Under the pieces are notes generated by a model that searched no databases, was not told the DNA's origin, and saw nothing but the letters and a program-made list of their open reading frames with translations. DNA of 64,000 bases, from assembly GCF_020379485.1 (NCBI RefSeq), contig NW_026015141.1, forward strand, positions 1 through 64,000. The letters run 5' to 3'. Source of the stretch: Brassica napus. Its lineage: Eukaryota > Streptophyta > Magnoliopsida > Brassicales > Brassicaceae. Below are positions 23,771 through 36,109 of the stretch, one piece after another. The translations under genes were made by a program, and so were the position numbers. The stretch's first letter is position 1, and each line of letters opens with the position of its first letter.

Positions 23771-25163
23771 TGAAAAGCATTCTCCATGGGCAAGACCTCT
23801 TAAGAGGAAATTTAGGAAAATTTACAGGAAATAGACAAACGACCAGATTCTGGAAGGATTCTTGGATCTCAGTAGATAAACTCCTAAAACCTATGGGACC
23901 TATCAAAGAGTCAGCCCTAGACCTAACCGTGGCAGATCTACTAACTTCCGAACTCAAGTGGAACAAACAGAGAATCAAGGAGCTATTACCCGATCTAGCT
24001 GTACAGATACAATGCATAAAACCGAGCTCAACAGGGGCGGAAGACTCCTTCATATGGCATCAGACAACTTCGGGTATTTACTCCACCAAGTCTGGTTACT
24101 TTGCTGCAAGCAATCCCCAACAACAAATAATTTTAGCAAGATCAGAAGGAGATTTCAGTTGGATCAGAGACATTTGGGCAGGAAAATTCTCACCAAAGAT
24201 GAAAACGTTCCTCTGGTCCATTATCCATAAAGCTATCTCACTAGGTTCAAACCTGCAAAAGAGAGGTTTGGCATCAGCAGCGCTTTGTGTAAGGTGCCAA
24301 GAAACAGAGACTGAGATGCATTGCTTTTTTACCTGTCAGTACGCGAAGAAAGTTTGGGAACTCGTCCCCCTTAGCAAAGCAGTTAACCTAGCTGCAGGTA
24401 CCAACTTCTTAGACGTAGTAGTCAGGTTTAGGAAAGCAATCTGCCTCCCTCCCTCAGGTATCTCTCTCAATATTCTCCCTTGGATATTATGGGCCATCTG
24501 GACATCGAGGAACACTTTCATCTTCGAAAGACGACACCAAACTCCTGAAGAAACCGCGCTGAAAGGAATAAAATTAGCAACAGAATGGTCCACATCACAA
24601 GCACTAGTCAGAGACAAGAGTGACTTACCTCACAACCATCACAACCGGCTGCGAGAATCGCCACAGACCATCTTCGATAGCAATCGCATGACATGTAAGA
24701 CGGATGCGGCTTGGAACAAGGAAAAACTTGCAGCGGGACTGGGTTGGGTGTTCTCGGGACCAAGACTAGAATCTCCAATCAAAGGATCGATGGTTGAATC
24801 TTGGATCGGATCACCACTAATTGCAGAGGCTTCCGCAATCAGATCAGCCCTTTGCATGGGGATCACCTTGTAGTTTGCCTCTCTTGAGGTGTTCTCCGAC
24901 AACTTAACGCTCATCCGAGCAATCTCCGACATCCCTCTGGCTAAGGAAATCATCGGTATTGTGAAAGACATCCGATCGATATCTACTGAGTTTGCATCAA
25001 TTTCCTTTGCGCACATCTCTCGATCTCTAAACGCTGAGGTCGATACCCTAGCCAAAGGAACTCTCTGCTTTTCAATTTCTGATGTAACGAACTAAATGGA
25101 CTTGAGCCCTTATGGGCTCATTCTTCACTCTAATTTAATGAAGTATTTCAGTGACAAAAAAAA
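23771..25163 (+). mobile_element. LINE (non-LTR retrotransposon), 5'-truncated
   Basis: One frame reads from LKSILHGQDLL through the zinc-binding region after the reverse transcriptase (FSPKMKTFLWSIIHKA, CVRCQETETEMHCFFTC, about 24180-24340) to an RNase H-like C-terminal domain (CKTDAAWNKEKLAAGLGW, AEASAIRSAL, VFSDNLTLIRAI, about 24690-25060) and ends at TAA 25093-25095. A single in-frame TAG (24871-24873) interrupts it. A run of nine A (25155-25163) about 60 bp after the stop is the expected poly-A tail. The reverse transcriptase core is missing, as usual for 5'-truncated insertions. Only one stop implies a fairly recent insertion. Confidence 0.88.
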
Positions 25164-25188
25164 GTAGTCTAATTGAGATTATGTTTAG

Positions 25189-25661
25189 AAAATTTCTCTA
25201 AGATAGCACTAAAATGTTTTTATCATAAATATAGCACACAGTAGCACAATGACCAAAATGCATCATTAAAGAGTAGACACTTATACCATTAATGTTAACT
25301 AGTCTAGATTTAAGATTTAGGTTTGAAGGGTGGGAGGAGTTTTGGGAGGTACGGTTTATGATGGTTTTTTCTTTAAAAGTTATAATTTAATATAATTTTT
25401 AAAAATAATTTAAAAAATAATTTTTTGGATTTCAAAATAAAATTTTGAAAAAATCAAAAAGTTTGAATTGAAAAACATATTATTCAAAAAATAATAATTT
25501 TTTTACCTTTTTTTATTCAAATAATTATTTATATTTATATGTGTAGAAAGTAGGGGTAAAAAGATCTTTTACCTCTTTAATGAAAATAGTTTGGTCATTT
25601 TCTCCTTTCTGTGCTATTTTGTTTAGAAAAAACTCATTTGGTGTCTTTTAAGGGAATTTTT
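25189..25661. mobile_element. MITE-like element with imperfect inverted ends
   Basis: The left end AAAATTTCTCTAAGATAGCA and the right end, read inward, AAAAATTCCCTTAAAAGACA are imperfect inverted repeats, followed inward by CACTAAAATG and CACCAAATGA. AATAGCACAG-like text is also mirrored. The interior is AT-rich and non-coding. A related element seems to lie at 45739-45975. Confidence 0.6.
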
Positions 25662-25663
25662 AT

Positions 25664-26240
25664 TATATTTATGTATTTTTAAATATAAAAAAACATTTAA
25701 GTGGTGAACATGTAATTTCCCCAAAACTTTGTTGGTGTTTTACGTTAACAACTTTGATTTAGATGATAAATCTTCAATTTAATTGCTAACTTTATAATGT
25801 ACTGTTATATTTTAAGTAATGCAATTTTAGATTTCTCTTAAACAAATAACATTTATATTTCAGTTTTTTTTAGTTCATAAATTTAATAACTGCTTTGTTT
25901 GTTTAAACTTCACAAATCCCAATAATAAACCAAAATAAAATATATGATACTGTAAATAAAATAACAATACGATCAATAAAAACAAGCTACATCAAATTAA
26001 AATCAAATAAGAATTTTAAAAACAAATATCATGACAAAGTTGAATATTTTGTAAAGTAAAATATGTTAAAACATCACAACCCACTAACTCAAAAATACAT
26101 GCCTTAACTAAGAAAATAGAAATATAAAACTAAAAAATTAAATATTAATATACTGCTAAAATTTAGTTTTTAGTAAATATTTATTTTCGCGTATAGGATA
26201 AGTTACCTAGTCTGTTAAATGATTTAAACCATAAACTTAG
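25664..26240. other. AT-rich stretch with a possible Helitron 3' end
   Basis: CGCGTATAGGATAAGTTACC followed by TAG (CTAG at 26207-26210) before T resembles a plus-strand Helitron end with a poor hairpin. No matching start was found, so the call is weak. No gene. Confidence 0.3.
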
Positions 26241-26400
26241 AAAAGAAAATTCATAATTAAAAATATTAAATAAATAAAAAGACCTTTTAAAAATTAGGCA
26301 ATTGAGAGAAATCTTCACTCTTGTTTATTTATATATATATATATATACACTAAGGCGCGAATGAAAGCTAAAAGACCCAACAAAGATTTTGAGTTCGTCA
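26241..26400 (+). promoter_or_regulatory. Proximal promoter and 5' UTR of the second E2 gene
   Basis: Shares ATTGAGAGAAATC, a TATATATA run (26328-26346) and GACCCAACAAAGATT with the other E2 copies. A transcription start soon after the TA run is likely but not shown. Confidence 0.5.
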
Positions 26401-28790
26401 ATGGAGCCCGCTGTGGACAAAAAGGTTCCATCTTTCTGTCCTTTTGTACAGTTAAATCTGTTTAACCATGCTCAAAATTTACTGATTTACCTGGAAAAAG
26501 TGATCTTTTGCTCTCTTAGGGCTTCGTTAATACGTGATTATCATCTCTGTGTGTTCAGGGTTTTGCTTTTGTTTTAGGGTTTATGTGGGTTTTGGTTTTA
26601 GGGTTAATGAGCGATGATCATCTCTGTTTTTTTTTTTTTTTTTGATTTAGGGAAAGTTTGATTATCTTTTACTTTGTTTACTATTACTTACTGTTTCTCT
26701 TTGCTTTTGCACTGATGGGTTTTGTTTTATCCGTTCCTGATGAATCATCACTGATTGTGTTCTTACAGTTTTACTGAGTAGAAATAGATTAATTTTCTGC
26801 TCAATTCTACTGATTTACCTGGAAAAAAGTGAACTTTTGTTCTCTTAGGGTTTCGTTGATGTGTGACAATTATCTATGTGTGTTTAGGGTTTTGTTTTGA
26901 TTTAGGGTTTTAGCTCTTCTTGAGTTTTGTTTCACTAAACTCTCAGGATATCCCAGCTGACCTAGAGATGGGGATGTCTACTACTGATCAGCCTTGGGGG
27001 TGTCCGAATTCTAGCAGCAACAGAACTTCAAAACCAAGTAGAAACAGTTCTTCTCATCCTAGAGCTCCTCTAGAGGTTGTTTCTTCGGCTCAAGCTAATT
27101 TTCTGCGGCACTTTAAAAGATTTGACACTGTTGAGGATTTCTCAGATCATCACTATGTTTCTAATGGGAATGCTTCGAAGCAGGTGACGGTTACATTCTA
27201 TTCATCATCTCAAGTGTTTGTTTCTTTGATATTCAACAAACTGTAACTTATAGCTGCCTCTCTTTGATCTTATCAGCACTCAAAGACTTGGGTGAAAAAG
27301 GTTCAAGTAGATTGGAAGATATTTCTTGAGAATAATTTGCCAGGTTTGGTGTTTATACCAATGCACTATGCTTGCAAAATTTGTTATTAAAACTTCACTC
27401 TTTCTTTGTTGCAAACAGAGACGATATTTGTGAGAACCTGTGAATCAAGAATGGATCTTATGAGAGCTGTAATTATTGGAGCAGAGGGGACTCCTTACCA
27501 TGACGGTCTTTTCTTTTTTGATATTCACTTCCCTGATAACTATCCTTCAGTGCCACCAGTAATGTCCTCAAGAACTACTTTCTCAACATGTCTTCTGTTA
27601 TTGAGCCCTTGATGATTATTGAATTTTTATTTGTTGGTGACAGATGGTTCATTATCATTCTGGTGGGCTTAGAATCAACCCAAATCTATACACCTCTGGT
27701 AAAGTATGCTTGAGTCTTCTGGGTACCTGGAATGGTAACACGAGGGAGCAATGGCTACCACGAGAGTCCACAATGTTACAGCTTCTCGTCTCAATCCAAG
27801 CACTCATCTTGAATCAAAAGCCATACTTTAACGAACCTTCCTACGAGCAGGGCCGGCTTAGGGCATGGGGCAAGGGGGCGTGGGCCCCAGGGCCCAAACA
27901 GTTTTTTAACAAAAATAGTATGAAAGAGGGGCCCAATTTTTTAAAAAATAATTAGGGATAGGGGCCCAAATTTTTTAAATTATTCATATATACATATAAA
28001 AAAAATTTTTTGCCCAAGGGCCCACTATTATCTTGAGCCGGCCCTGCCTACGAGCGGACCAAGGGGACTCCATCAGGCGAGGCTTATTCCAAAGTTTACA
28101 GTGAGAACGTATACATATTGTCATTAAGGACGATGGTTTACGGCATGAGAAAACCACCAAAGGTAAATACCTAGTCATGAACTTTGTGTTTTCTTGGACT
28201 GTTATGAAACTGTGCTGTGTGATGAAATGTGCAGCACTTTGAAGAGTTTGTTCGTAGCCATTACTTTGAGCGGGCTCACGATATAGTGAAAGCGAGTAAT
28301 GCTTATATAGAAGGAGCTCCTGTTGGTTCCCTAGTTAAAGGAACTAGCCAGGGCGGGTCCATGCAATTTAGGAACGAAGTGGCTGTCTTTATGAAGACAG
28401 TTGTGGATGAGTTCGTTAAACTAGGAGTCAATGAGCTTGAAGATATATTGGAACCACCACCTGTCATTCATACTAACACATCGAGGTAAGCCAAGTCAAC
28501 CACTTTGTTTCATGTTTTTAATCATCCCCATGCATTAGGAAGTACAAAGTCTTACCTTTTTGCCGTAATTTTATGATAAATTGATCTTTTAATGATTTTT
28601 TTTGAGAAATTGAGAAGTAATTATCAAATGTACATTTTAATTAATTAGCATTTGTATTTGATTAACTGCTTTTAGATTTTAATCTTGATTTTTATTTTTT
28701 CTTTGTTCTGTCAACAGAGCGTGTAATACAGTACTTGGTATGCTATGTTTATTCTTTTTATTGATGCTCGTGCTTCTTGCCTCGCGCTAG
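26401..28790 (+). pseudogene. E2 ubiquitin-conjugating enzyme, UBC25/UBC26 type, broken by a hAT insertion
   Basis: Exons in the order of the other copies: 26401-26424 (MEPAVDKK), 26947-27183, 27277-27343, 27419-27558, 27644-28162 and 28235-28489, with an optional last exon 28718-28790. The catalytic motif VCLSLLGTW is kept. Exon 2 has lost its beginning (the AGIPEVID part) and uses a different acceptor (CTCTCAG before 26947). Exon 3 has one extra codon. A 199-bp hAT element with its 8-bp duplication adds 207 bases to exon 5; this keeps the frame but brings an in-frame TAG at 27953-27955, removing the end of the UBC domain. Intron 1 also contains a partial tandem copy of itself (around 26479-26580 and 26811-26910). 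Probably non-functional unless the insert is spliced out. Confidence 0.88.
27848..28046. mobile_element. hAT-type MITE, 199 bp, inside exon 5 of the second E2 gene
   Basis: Ends CAGGGCCGGCTTA and, inward from the right, CAGGGCCGGCTCA. The 8-bp duplication CCTACGAG is perfect at 27840-27847 and 28047-28054. The related E2 gene at 46.7 kb shows the uninterrupted site as CCTATGAG. GGGCCC motifs inside are partly mirrored. It encodes nothing. Confidence 0.96.
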
Positions 28791-29067
28791 CATCAAAGAA
28801 AAGTTATCAAGACTCGCCTAACACAGCCGGAGTAGAGCAGTACTGACATTTTTTAGCTTTACTATGTGGACAATTATTTTATAATTATTTATTTAGTTTT
28901 TTTTTTATTATTTTATTCTTATAACTACTGGTTCATTAATTATAAATCGGTTAGAACATCCCTAGCGGAGTTACATTTAAAGACTCCTCCTCATACTCCC
29001 ACTAATCATACTCCTCATCATTAATGTGTCTAGCAAAACCTGAAACGCTTGATATTTTAATTACATA
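28791..29067. other. 3' flank of the second E2 gene
   Basis: Contains the AACACAGCCGGAGTAGAG text shared with the other E2 copies, then unrecognised AT-rich sequence. Confidence 0.4.
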
Positions 29068-29905
29068 CTAGTTTCTGACCCGCCCTAGAAAGGGCGGGCA
29101 TATTTTTTGTTTTACTTTATTTAAAAAAAAAATAATTTTCACATTTAAATTTTTTGTAATGATATATTTTTTTAATCATATTTGTGTTATTTTTTTTTAA
29201 TTATTACTAATAAATACATAAATATAATTAAATTTGAAATTTGTTGTGATATTTTGTATTTTTGAACGTCTGATTAATTATGCTATTACAATGATGAGAA
29301 CATTACATAGACGATTTTACAGCCGACAATTCTACCACCTTGTGAGAATACACGCCTAACTGCATCACTCCGGGCCGTCTTATGAGATCCATGTTCGATG
29401 GTACGCCTGCACCAAGCTGAAGATCTCTTGTAACCTATTTCTCCATAATCTGCAATATTTTGTATTTGATAATCATTTTGTATGTTTCATAAAATAACCC
29501 GTAGATAATCTTAATAGTAAAAACATCAAATTGTTGTCATATATAATAACTTTAGTTAACCTTCACCTTTCCATTAAGGTATATTAACATTAAACTGTCG
29601 CCATATTTAAACAACTTCTTAATGTATATATTTTATCTTTATTTCAAATCATAACTGTTGCCATATATGATAACTTACAGAGAAGTGGATTCCACCTTTT
29701 GTGGAAATAAGGTCGATGATAGTATTAAAAAGCAGTAAGAAATGTAATGAAATATATATTGATTGAAGTATTCTAGCGGGTATATTCAAACAATGCAGTT
29801 ATCAATAGGTCGATGATAGTGTTATATCATTTATATGCAGTTATAAAATAATTAGTTGGACTACACCTATATCAATAGGTCATGTTCCTGTTTTAATAGA
29901 ATAGA
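29068..29905 (-). mobile_element. Helitron, non-autonomous, 838 bp
   Basis: Minus-strand 3' end: a strong stem (plus 29079-29098, CCCGCCCT / AGGGCGGG), CAGAAA, CTAG (29068-29071) next to A. 5' end: TCTATTCTATTAAAACAGGA (reverse complement of 29886-29905) next to T. It is a different subfamily from the CATGTGCGGG type. Confidence 0.88.
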
Positions 29906-30730
29906 TTTTCAGTTTGATTGATTCTGAGTTTTTTGTTTTATTTATTCTTCGGCACTTTACCAAGTCTCTAGCGCATTGGATATGTATTTCCATTTTTTAA
30001 CTAATAAACTCACTCTTGATGGGTCCACGCTTTCAGCATGACAAATACAAAAAGACCAGAAGACGAATAAGAAAACGCATATTGATAACTTGTAATTCCA
30101 AAAATCAATTATTCTGTATCTTACACTTCGAAGAAACCTTAGAAGTAGTCATGACACAAATATATGAAAGAGAAAAGATCAAAGGAAACATACGATTAGC
30201 TGGGTTATCATTCTCTAGACTTTGGTGCTCAACATGGCTGTCGACGTTTTGAGATCTCTCCGAAGCTTCATGAAAGTCGTAAGAATCTCTAAGAGGTACA
30301 AAGCCGAAAGTGAAATGACTGATTGACAAACCCATCCCGTGATGTGCCTGCTGATGATTCAGTGAGTATTAGTAGCAAGCACATGCTTCTATCGGTTACC
30401 TTGAAGAATGTTTAGGCTGATTGAATGCAAGAGAGTGGGGGAAATGGTGACAATTATGTAAATTCTTGGGTTAATGCGGCAGATGATTTGATAACTGCAG
30501 CCGTTACACACGTGCTGTCCGGAGGCGTTGTTGTTGTTATCTGAAGGGACACGGGGTTTTCCTAGGCAGCGCCAAGATCGACGACAAAGAAACTCTATTA
30601 ACTATTGGGCCAGTATAAGTAAAAGTTAAAGAGTCCATTCAAAATAACTTAGGGAAAAAGCAGGTTCAGATTATCAGAGAAGCTTCCGGAGCAATAGCAG
30701 CCTATGCTGAGGTGGTGCACTGAGGAAAAA
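29906..30730 (+). pseudogene. Unidentified degraded coding-like sequence
   Basis: From about 30230 the plus strand has gene-like composition and readable fragments: MAVDVLRSLRSFMKVVRISK (about 30236), DNYVNSWVNAADDLITAAVT (about 30450), VLSGGVVVV, and in another frame FLGSAKIDDKETLLTIGPV and VQIIREASGAIAAYAEVVH (about 30555-30720). Frame changes and stops separate them. I do not recognise the family. It may be a processed or Helitron-moved gene fragment. Confidence 0.4.
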
Positions 30731-30845
30731 CTCTAGTTAACTTTATTATTATAGATTTTAACACAAAATTCTAGATGTCTCAATTATTTAAATGATGTAA
30801 ACTCATATTGTGTATCAGTTTTTTTTAAAATGACGTAAATGAATA

Positions 30846-31094
30846 CTCCCTCCGTTTTTTTATATATGACGTTTTAGGATTGTGCACATAGATTAAGAAA
30901 CATTTAATTTCTAAACAAAAACATCATTAATTGTTTATTTAACCACAATTTAACCAATAATAAAATAGAAACTATAATATCATTGGTCATCTAGCATTAA
31001 TTAGTAATAAATTTTACATAGAAAATCGAAAACGTCAAATAATTTGGAACAAAAAAATTCCTCTAAAACGTCATATATAAAAAAACAGAGGGAG
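30846..31094. mobile_element. Stowaway-type MITE (Tc1/mariner), 249 bp
   Basis: The ends are CTCCCTCCGTTTTTTTATAT and its inverted complement on the right, followed inward by ATGACGTTTTA and its mirror. TA duplications at 30844-30845 and 31095-31096. CTCCCTCCGT with a TA target is the Stowaway hallmark. Confidence 0.95.
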
Positions 31095-31096
31095 TA

Positions 31097-31460
31097 TATG
31101 TTTGTATCAATTTCATTGAAGTGATTCTAATAAATTAATAAAACATCATTTCTTGTAACTGATGTTATAAAACATTGTATCATTTGTTAATAAATAATTT
31201 AAAATACTATCACTTATTTTTTTGATATTATTTATGTGATGCAATACATATTTGTTTTTGTGAAGACTTTTGTTTACAATACTACACCGTGGAATACTAA
31301 CCACTATACTAACCACTATACAGCCACTTTGTTGTTACGAAAGTGTATATAACGTTTCAACAATTATTCTGTTTCCAAGAAAGGTCTGATTTCATAACAT
31401 TTCCGTTATATAAGCAAAAGTGGAGAAAAGCTTGTCACATTCATTCATCTTATTGTGGTC
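31097..31460. other. AT-rich spacer
   Basis: No gene or element recognised. A short direct repeat ACTAACCACTATA occurs at about 31297-31322. Confidence 0.3.
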
Positions 31461-31489
31461 ATTCTTTCTAATTACACATCCCCAGCGAC

Positions 31490-31770
31490 TCATTCTCACA
31501 TAATATTTATGTGTAAAGCTTCCTCATTTAGGTATATCTTTCTACTTACATCTCTCCTACGACTCATTATCCCATTAACTTTGTGTGTAAACCTGGACCA
31601 CGTTCATCTTCCTCCCTGTTGTGGTATATCTTTCTACTTACACATCTCCTACGAGGCAACGACTCATCTTCCCACCCACAAACTTTGTGTGTAAAAGCTG
31701 TAATCACATTCATTTTCTTCCTCCCCTCTAAACTTTGTCTTTGTGTGTAAAGCTTTCCTTATGATTTGGT
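31490..31770 (+). repeat. Degenerate tandem repeat, unit about 92-105 bp
   Basis: GGTATATCTTTCTACTTACA is found at about 31531 and 31623, CTCCTACGA follows each, and CTTTGTGTGTAAA recurs at about 31580, 31683 and 31742. The units are C/T-rich on this strand. Function unknown; it could be an expanded 5' UTR-like sequence. Confidence 0.65.
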
Positions 31771-32000
31771 GTGATTCTCCTATATTTGTAACTCTAGCTC
31801 TTTTTAGCATGGAATTCATCTTAGCACGAAACAAATTGCAAACAGAGTCTGAATTGAAGCCTTTTAAATCAATGTAAATTATTAAGGTGAAAATATTTCA
31901 TTTTTAGAAACAATAATTTAGTGTAGGAGGAGAGACTATTGAGATGGTGTTGGTTGATTCATGATGAGTTCATATTTTCTGAACGTCACTAGAGAAAAAA

Positions 32001-33482
32001 TCCCTTATATATTAATCATGTAGCATTACAACATTTTTTTGTATCCACATTTCATCATTATGATGATACTTATAATCTTTAGAAAAATAATTTGGTTCAT
32101 ATAAATATATATTATACTTTTTACTAAACTAACTATCAAATTGATTAAAAATGTACAAAAGAATATTCTCAATTCTCTCCTTAAATAAAAGCTACGAAAA
32201 TACCTAATATGATTAACATATATATGAAAATTAATGATTATAACTAATACATATTTGATACCAATTTTTGTATAATCTTTTTTAAAAATTTTATATTATT
32301 AAAAGAAATTAAACAATCACATTAAGAATATAATAAAAAAAATCAGATTTTTTCTTATATGTTATATTTTGATTTTTTTAAACGCCTATAAATTACTAAT
32401 AATGGTAAAAGTCACACATAGAAAATTTTGTAATCAATGGTTTAACTTTTTTGTTAAGCAAGATATAAATGATCATAAATCATATGAATATGAAGTCTCA
32501 TTAATAGATATTCATATTATCTATATATCATTTAAATTAAATTATACACTATATAAAAATATTTGAACTTCAAAATTTTCAATAAAAAATTATTGAGATC
32601 TTAATATTTTAATTTTGAAATTTGTATTGATAAATCTCACATAAAAAGTTTTGTGATTAACGATTTAAATTTTTGTTACAGTAAATATACAAATGTTAAT
32701 AGAATCATATGAGTATGATGTGTCAATAATAAAAAAAATATATCAAAATATACTATATATATCTATGTCAATATCACTAAAGTTTAATTATATATCATAT
32801 AAAGTAAATAAAATGATTTTTTGATTTATTTACTAAAAGCATGATTGTAAACAAACAAAATGTATTGGTTTTGATATATGTGTTTACTCTAATGTATGTA
32901 CTTTTATGTAGACAAATTATTTTTTAAATAGGTGGTTTTTAATAGGTTATTTGATCCTGACAATTCTATAAATACACTTCTTCAAATCGATGAGATTTTT
33001 AATATCGGAAGCACTGTGTATATATATTATTTCATTCAGATTAAATATTTTAGTCTTGGTTTTTTCTTAAAAAACTTTCAATGAAATATCATGACAAGAT
33101 TTCACTCACCTCATTTTGAGTTTGTTCGTAGAATGAGAGATTTGATCATTCGTCTAATATTTGTTTCTCTCTAATACTCTATCTAGCTATTATAATTATA
33201 AGAATTAGAGATTTGAACTATTTATTATCAGCTTTATGGTTTATCATTTAATAAATCATAACAGTTCATACTTTATACATAGTTTACATATATTATAATG
33301 ATAAAGTATTATCTTTTTTTATCGGTATACTTTTAAGTTATAATTGTAAGTTATATTTTTTTTTTAACATCTCTTATTGTCAGTTTTCAAGTTATTAAGT
33401 ATTATTAACAAATAAATTATATTCATGAAATATTATGTAGTATTGACAATATAATAATAGTCTACTGCAGGTCTTAACCTAG
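32001..33482 (+). mobile_element. Helitron, non-autonomous, 1.48 kb
   Basis: Starts TCCCTTATATATTAATCATG after an A and ends GGTCTTAACCTAG before a T. The first 100 bases follow the element at 9141 (GTAGCATTACAA, CATCATTATGATGATACTTA). The usual GC hairpin is decayed, suggesting greater age. No protein. Confidence 0.8.
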
Positions 33483-33983
33483 TAGAATATTAAAAAGAAA
33501 CACTAATAAATGAAATGTTATGAATCTTTCGGTTGTATATAACGAGGAATAGAAGATGGAGGGTTGCTAGAAAAATCGATAGTGTGTCATTAAACTAATA
33601 AGGAGTAAATAGTTGGCTTGACAAAAAAGAGAGTAAATAGTTTGTAATAGGTGAAATATATCTTCTCGTAGAGAAAGAAGAAACGGAAGAGACGAAGGAG
33701 AGATTGAAAAATTGGATTGGTTAAGTGTTCACCTCATTGACTAGAATTTCTACATTGATGTGGTTATTCTCTTTATCCACAATATTTCCTTTTAGTAATA
33801 GAGATATTTATTAATTAAAATTAATTTTTTTTTTTTTCAAATACAACAAAAAAATCTTCAATATCATACTCGTAATGGAGTATGTCTTTTATATTGGAAT
33901 TGATAAATGGCCTTTTGAACAAAATATTTTTTCTTAGCTCAAGTATACAACCACAAATTAATAACTGTTATTTAATACTATTA
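33483..33983. other. Spacer with a possible minus-strand Helitron 5' end
   Basis: On the minus strand TCTCTATTACTAAAAGGAAA (reverse complement of 33785-33804) next to T looks like a Helitron start, but no matching 3' end was found to the left. No gene. Confidence 0.35.
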
Positions 33984-35356
33984 CTAGTGTAAAATCTGCG
34001 CTTTGCATGAAATGAACATTTTACAATGTTTTTAAACCCGACCCGGACACTGAACCGGATGATTTACCGGGTTGTTGGGTTACTGGATCGACCGCGGATG
34101 AACCGCGAGTTAATAAATAAATTAATTTTATTATATAATAATAATATATCAGCTATGTAAATAAAAATATAGAAACTAAAGTTTAATATTTTCTAATTAT
34201 TTTTTAAAACATAAAATAATAGTTTGGATATGTATATATTTTATGTTTAAAAACTTTTAGAAAATACTTAACTTTAGTTTTTATATTTTTATTTTCATTT
34301 GACATACAAATTTCAAAAAGTAGTTTAGATTATTTAAAATTTTTAGAAACAAAGTAAGATTTACGACATCTAAAAAATCAAGACATAAAATTTATAAATA
34401 TTTAAATGTCTAATTGAATAATAAATTAAACTTCAAATACAAAATAAACCAAAAGTAAAAGATTATTGTAATAAAATGTTAATAACGGAAATAAACTAAT
34501 ATAAAATCACATCAACTAATTTTGGTTCTCTCTAGCATCGTTCACTTCATTATCTTCAGGTGGCATAGTGAAACTGAAATCTTCATCAAAATCTAAAAAT
34601 CACAAATATAAAACTGAAAAAGGAAAACTTAACTTTTTTTTTTGTCAGCACCTTGGAAACTTAGAATATAAAACATAATCTAAAAACTTAATTAAAAACT
34701 TAAAAATGAAGTAAAAGTTGTTTATTGGTTCGACCGGTGGTTCAACCGGTATCGGGTTTTGGATTTTACTGGGTTTTTGCGGGTTTTTAAATATTGGGTT
34801 TTTCATAAAACCCAAACCGGATTTTTTCTGGGTCACCGGGTTTACCGGTTCAACCGCGGGTCCGGGTCGGGTTTCAAAACACTGACATTTTATATAAACA
34901 TTATTTTTAAGTATTATTATTTGTAACGTTTTTACATATTATGAAACAAATTAATAAATATATTGCTAATTGAAAAACTATTAACTGTTATGTATATAAT
35001 TAAATTGACACAAGAAATCAATTTTGTTTATTTACAATAATTTTGGGTAACTGAATTTAAGTAATTATTTTCTCTATTTTATATTTTGTTTAATTAAATT
35101 TAAATAATATTAACATAAATATATAGTACATTTTAGTATGAATATCTATTAAATGAAACTTCTTAATCATATGGTTTTATAATCATTTGTATTTTTGAAC
35201 AATTTTTTTAACCATTAATAACAAAACTTTTAGTGTGGTACTTGTAATATTTTTATTAATTAATAATTTTTCTTGAAAATTCAATGCAAATTTTAAATTA
35301 TAATATTAAGTTCTCAATACTTGTTCAATGCAAAATTTTAAACTAAAATATAGATA

Positions 35357-35405
<49 letters not shown>

Positions 35406-35860
35406 CCTCTTTAAATGAATACTCTATAAATTAATATACACTAAAAATCTCTATAAATAATATAATTTTATAGACCCAAATTGAGTTTTTAGTTCAATTA
35501 GTATATCGATAAATTAATATCTCTATAAATTAATAAAAAAACTATAGTTTTGGTGTAGTCCCAACATTATTAATTTATATATATATATATATATATATTA
35601 ATCTGAATATATATTAAATGTAATTTTTACTCATATGCTTTGATGATCATTTGTATCTTATTATAACAAAAATTCAAACTATTAATCACAAAATTTTTAA
35701 TACGAGACTTTTAATATTTATGTAATTTAGTGCTTTAAAAATATAATATATACAAAAAAATTAATTTTTTATTATATGATTAATATAATTGTTTAATTAT
35801 TTTAATAATATAACATTAAACGAAAATTAAAATATAATTGTTTACTTTTTTTGTTTTGTT
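33984..35860 (-). mobile_element. Helitron 3' end and AT-rich body, containing a hAT element
   Basis: The minus strand ends GCAAAGCGCAGATTTTACAC then CTAG (33984-33987) next to A. The 5' end was not located; the right boundary given is only where the Argonaute promoter begins. The hAT element at 34024-34884 is inserted near its 3' end. TA runs lie at about 35363-35397 and 35577-35600. Text near 35400-35580 (repeated CTCTATAAATTAATA) looks like a further small repeat. Confidence 0.5.
34024..34884. mobile_element. hAT-type non-autonomous element, 861 bp
   Basis: The ends are CAATGTTTTTAAACCCGACC and, inward from the right, CAGTGTTTTGAAACCCGACC. The 8-bp duplication ACATTTTA is perfect (34016-34023 and 34885-34892). 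The subterminal regions are rich in CCGGTT/AACCGG and CCGGGT motifs, while the middle is AT-rich. No transposase is encoded. Confidence 0.93.
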
Positions 35861-35984
35861 CGAGGAACATTCGGGAACGTTGAGAAGTCATTCTCATACT
35901 CCTTACGAGCTAAGCTAAACTTGTGTCACACACACTTTTTCCTTGTTTTTTTTTTTTTTTTTTTGAACTGAACACTTTTTCCTT

Positions 35985-36060
35985 GTTCCATTATAAAAAG
36001 ACCTCTCTCTCTCTCTCTCTCGGAATCAGTTAGTTAAAAGCGATCACATAAGAAAGTTTC
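35985..36060 (+). promoter_or_regulatory. Core promoter and CT-rich leader of the Argonaute gene
   Basis: TATAAAA at 35992-35998 is followed by a CT run (36003-36021). The start site is likely within the next 30 bases, leaving a leader of roughly 80-90 nt before the ATG at 36110. CT-rich initiator regions are common in plant promoters. Confidence 0.6.
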
Positions 36061-36109
36061 CTCTATTCATCAAATCTTTCCGAGTTTTTCCCGATCATAT
36101 CCAATCAAC

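Noticed and set aside
23725..23793. ATG at 23725 as start of a 382-aa host protein
   Set aside because: The downstream sequence is the C-terminal part of a LINE polyprotein; the upstream ATG is chance extension into host DNA.
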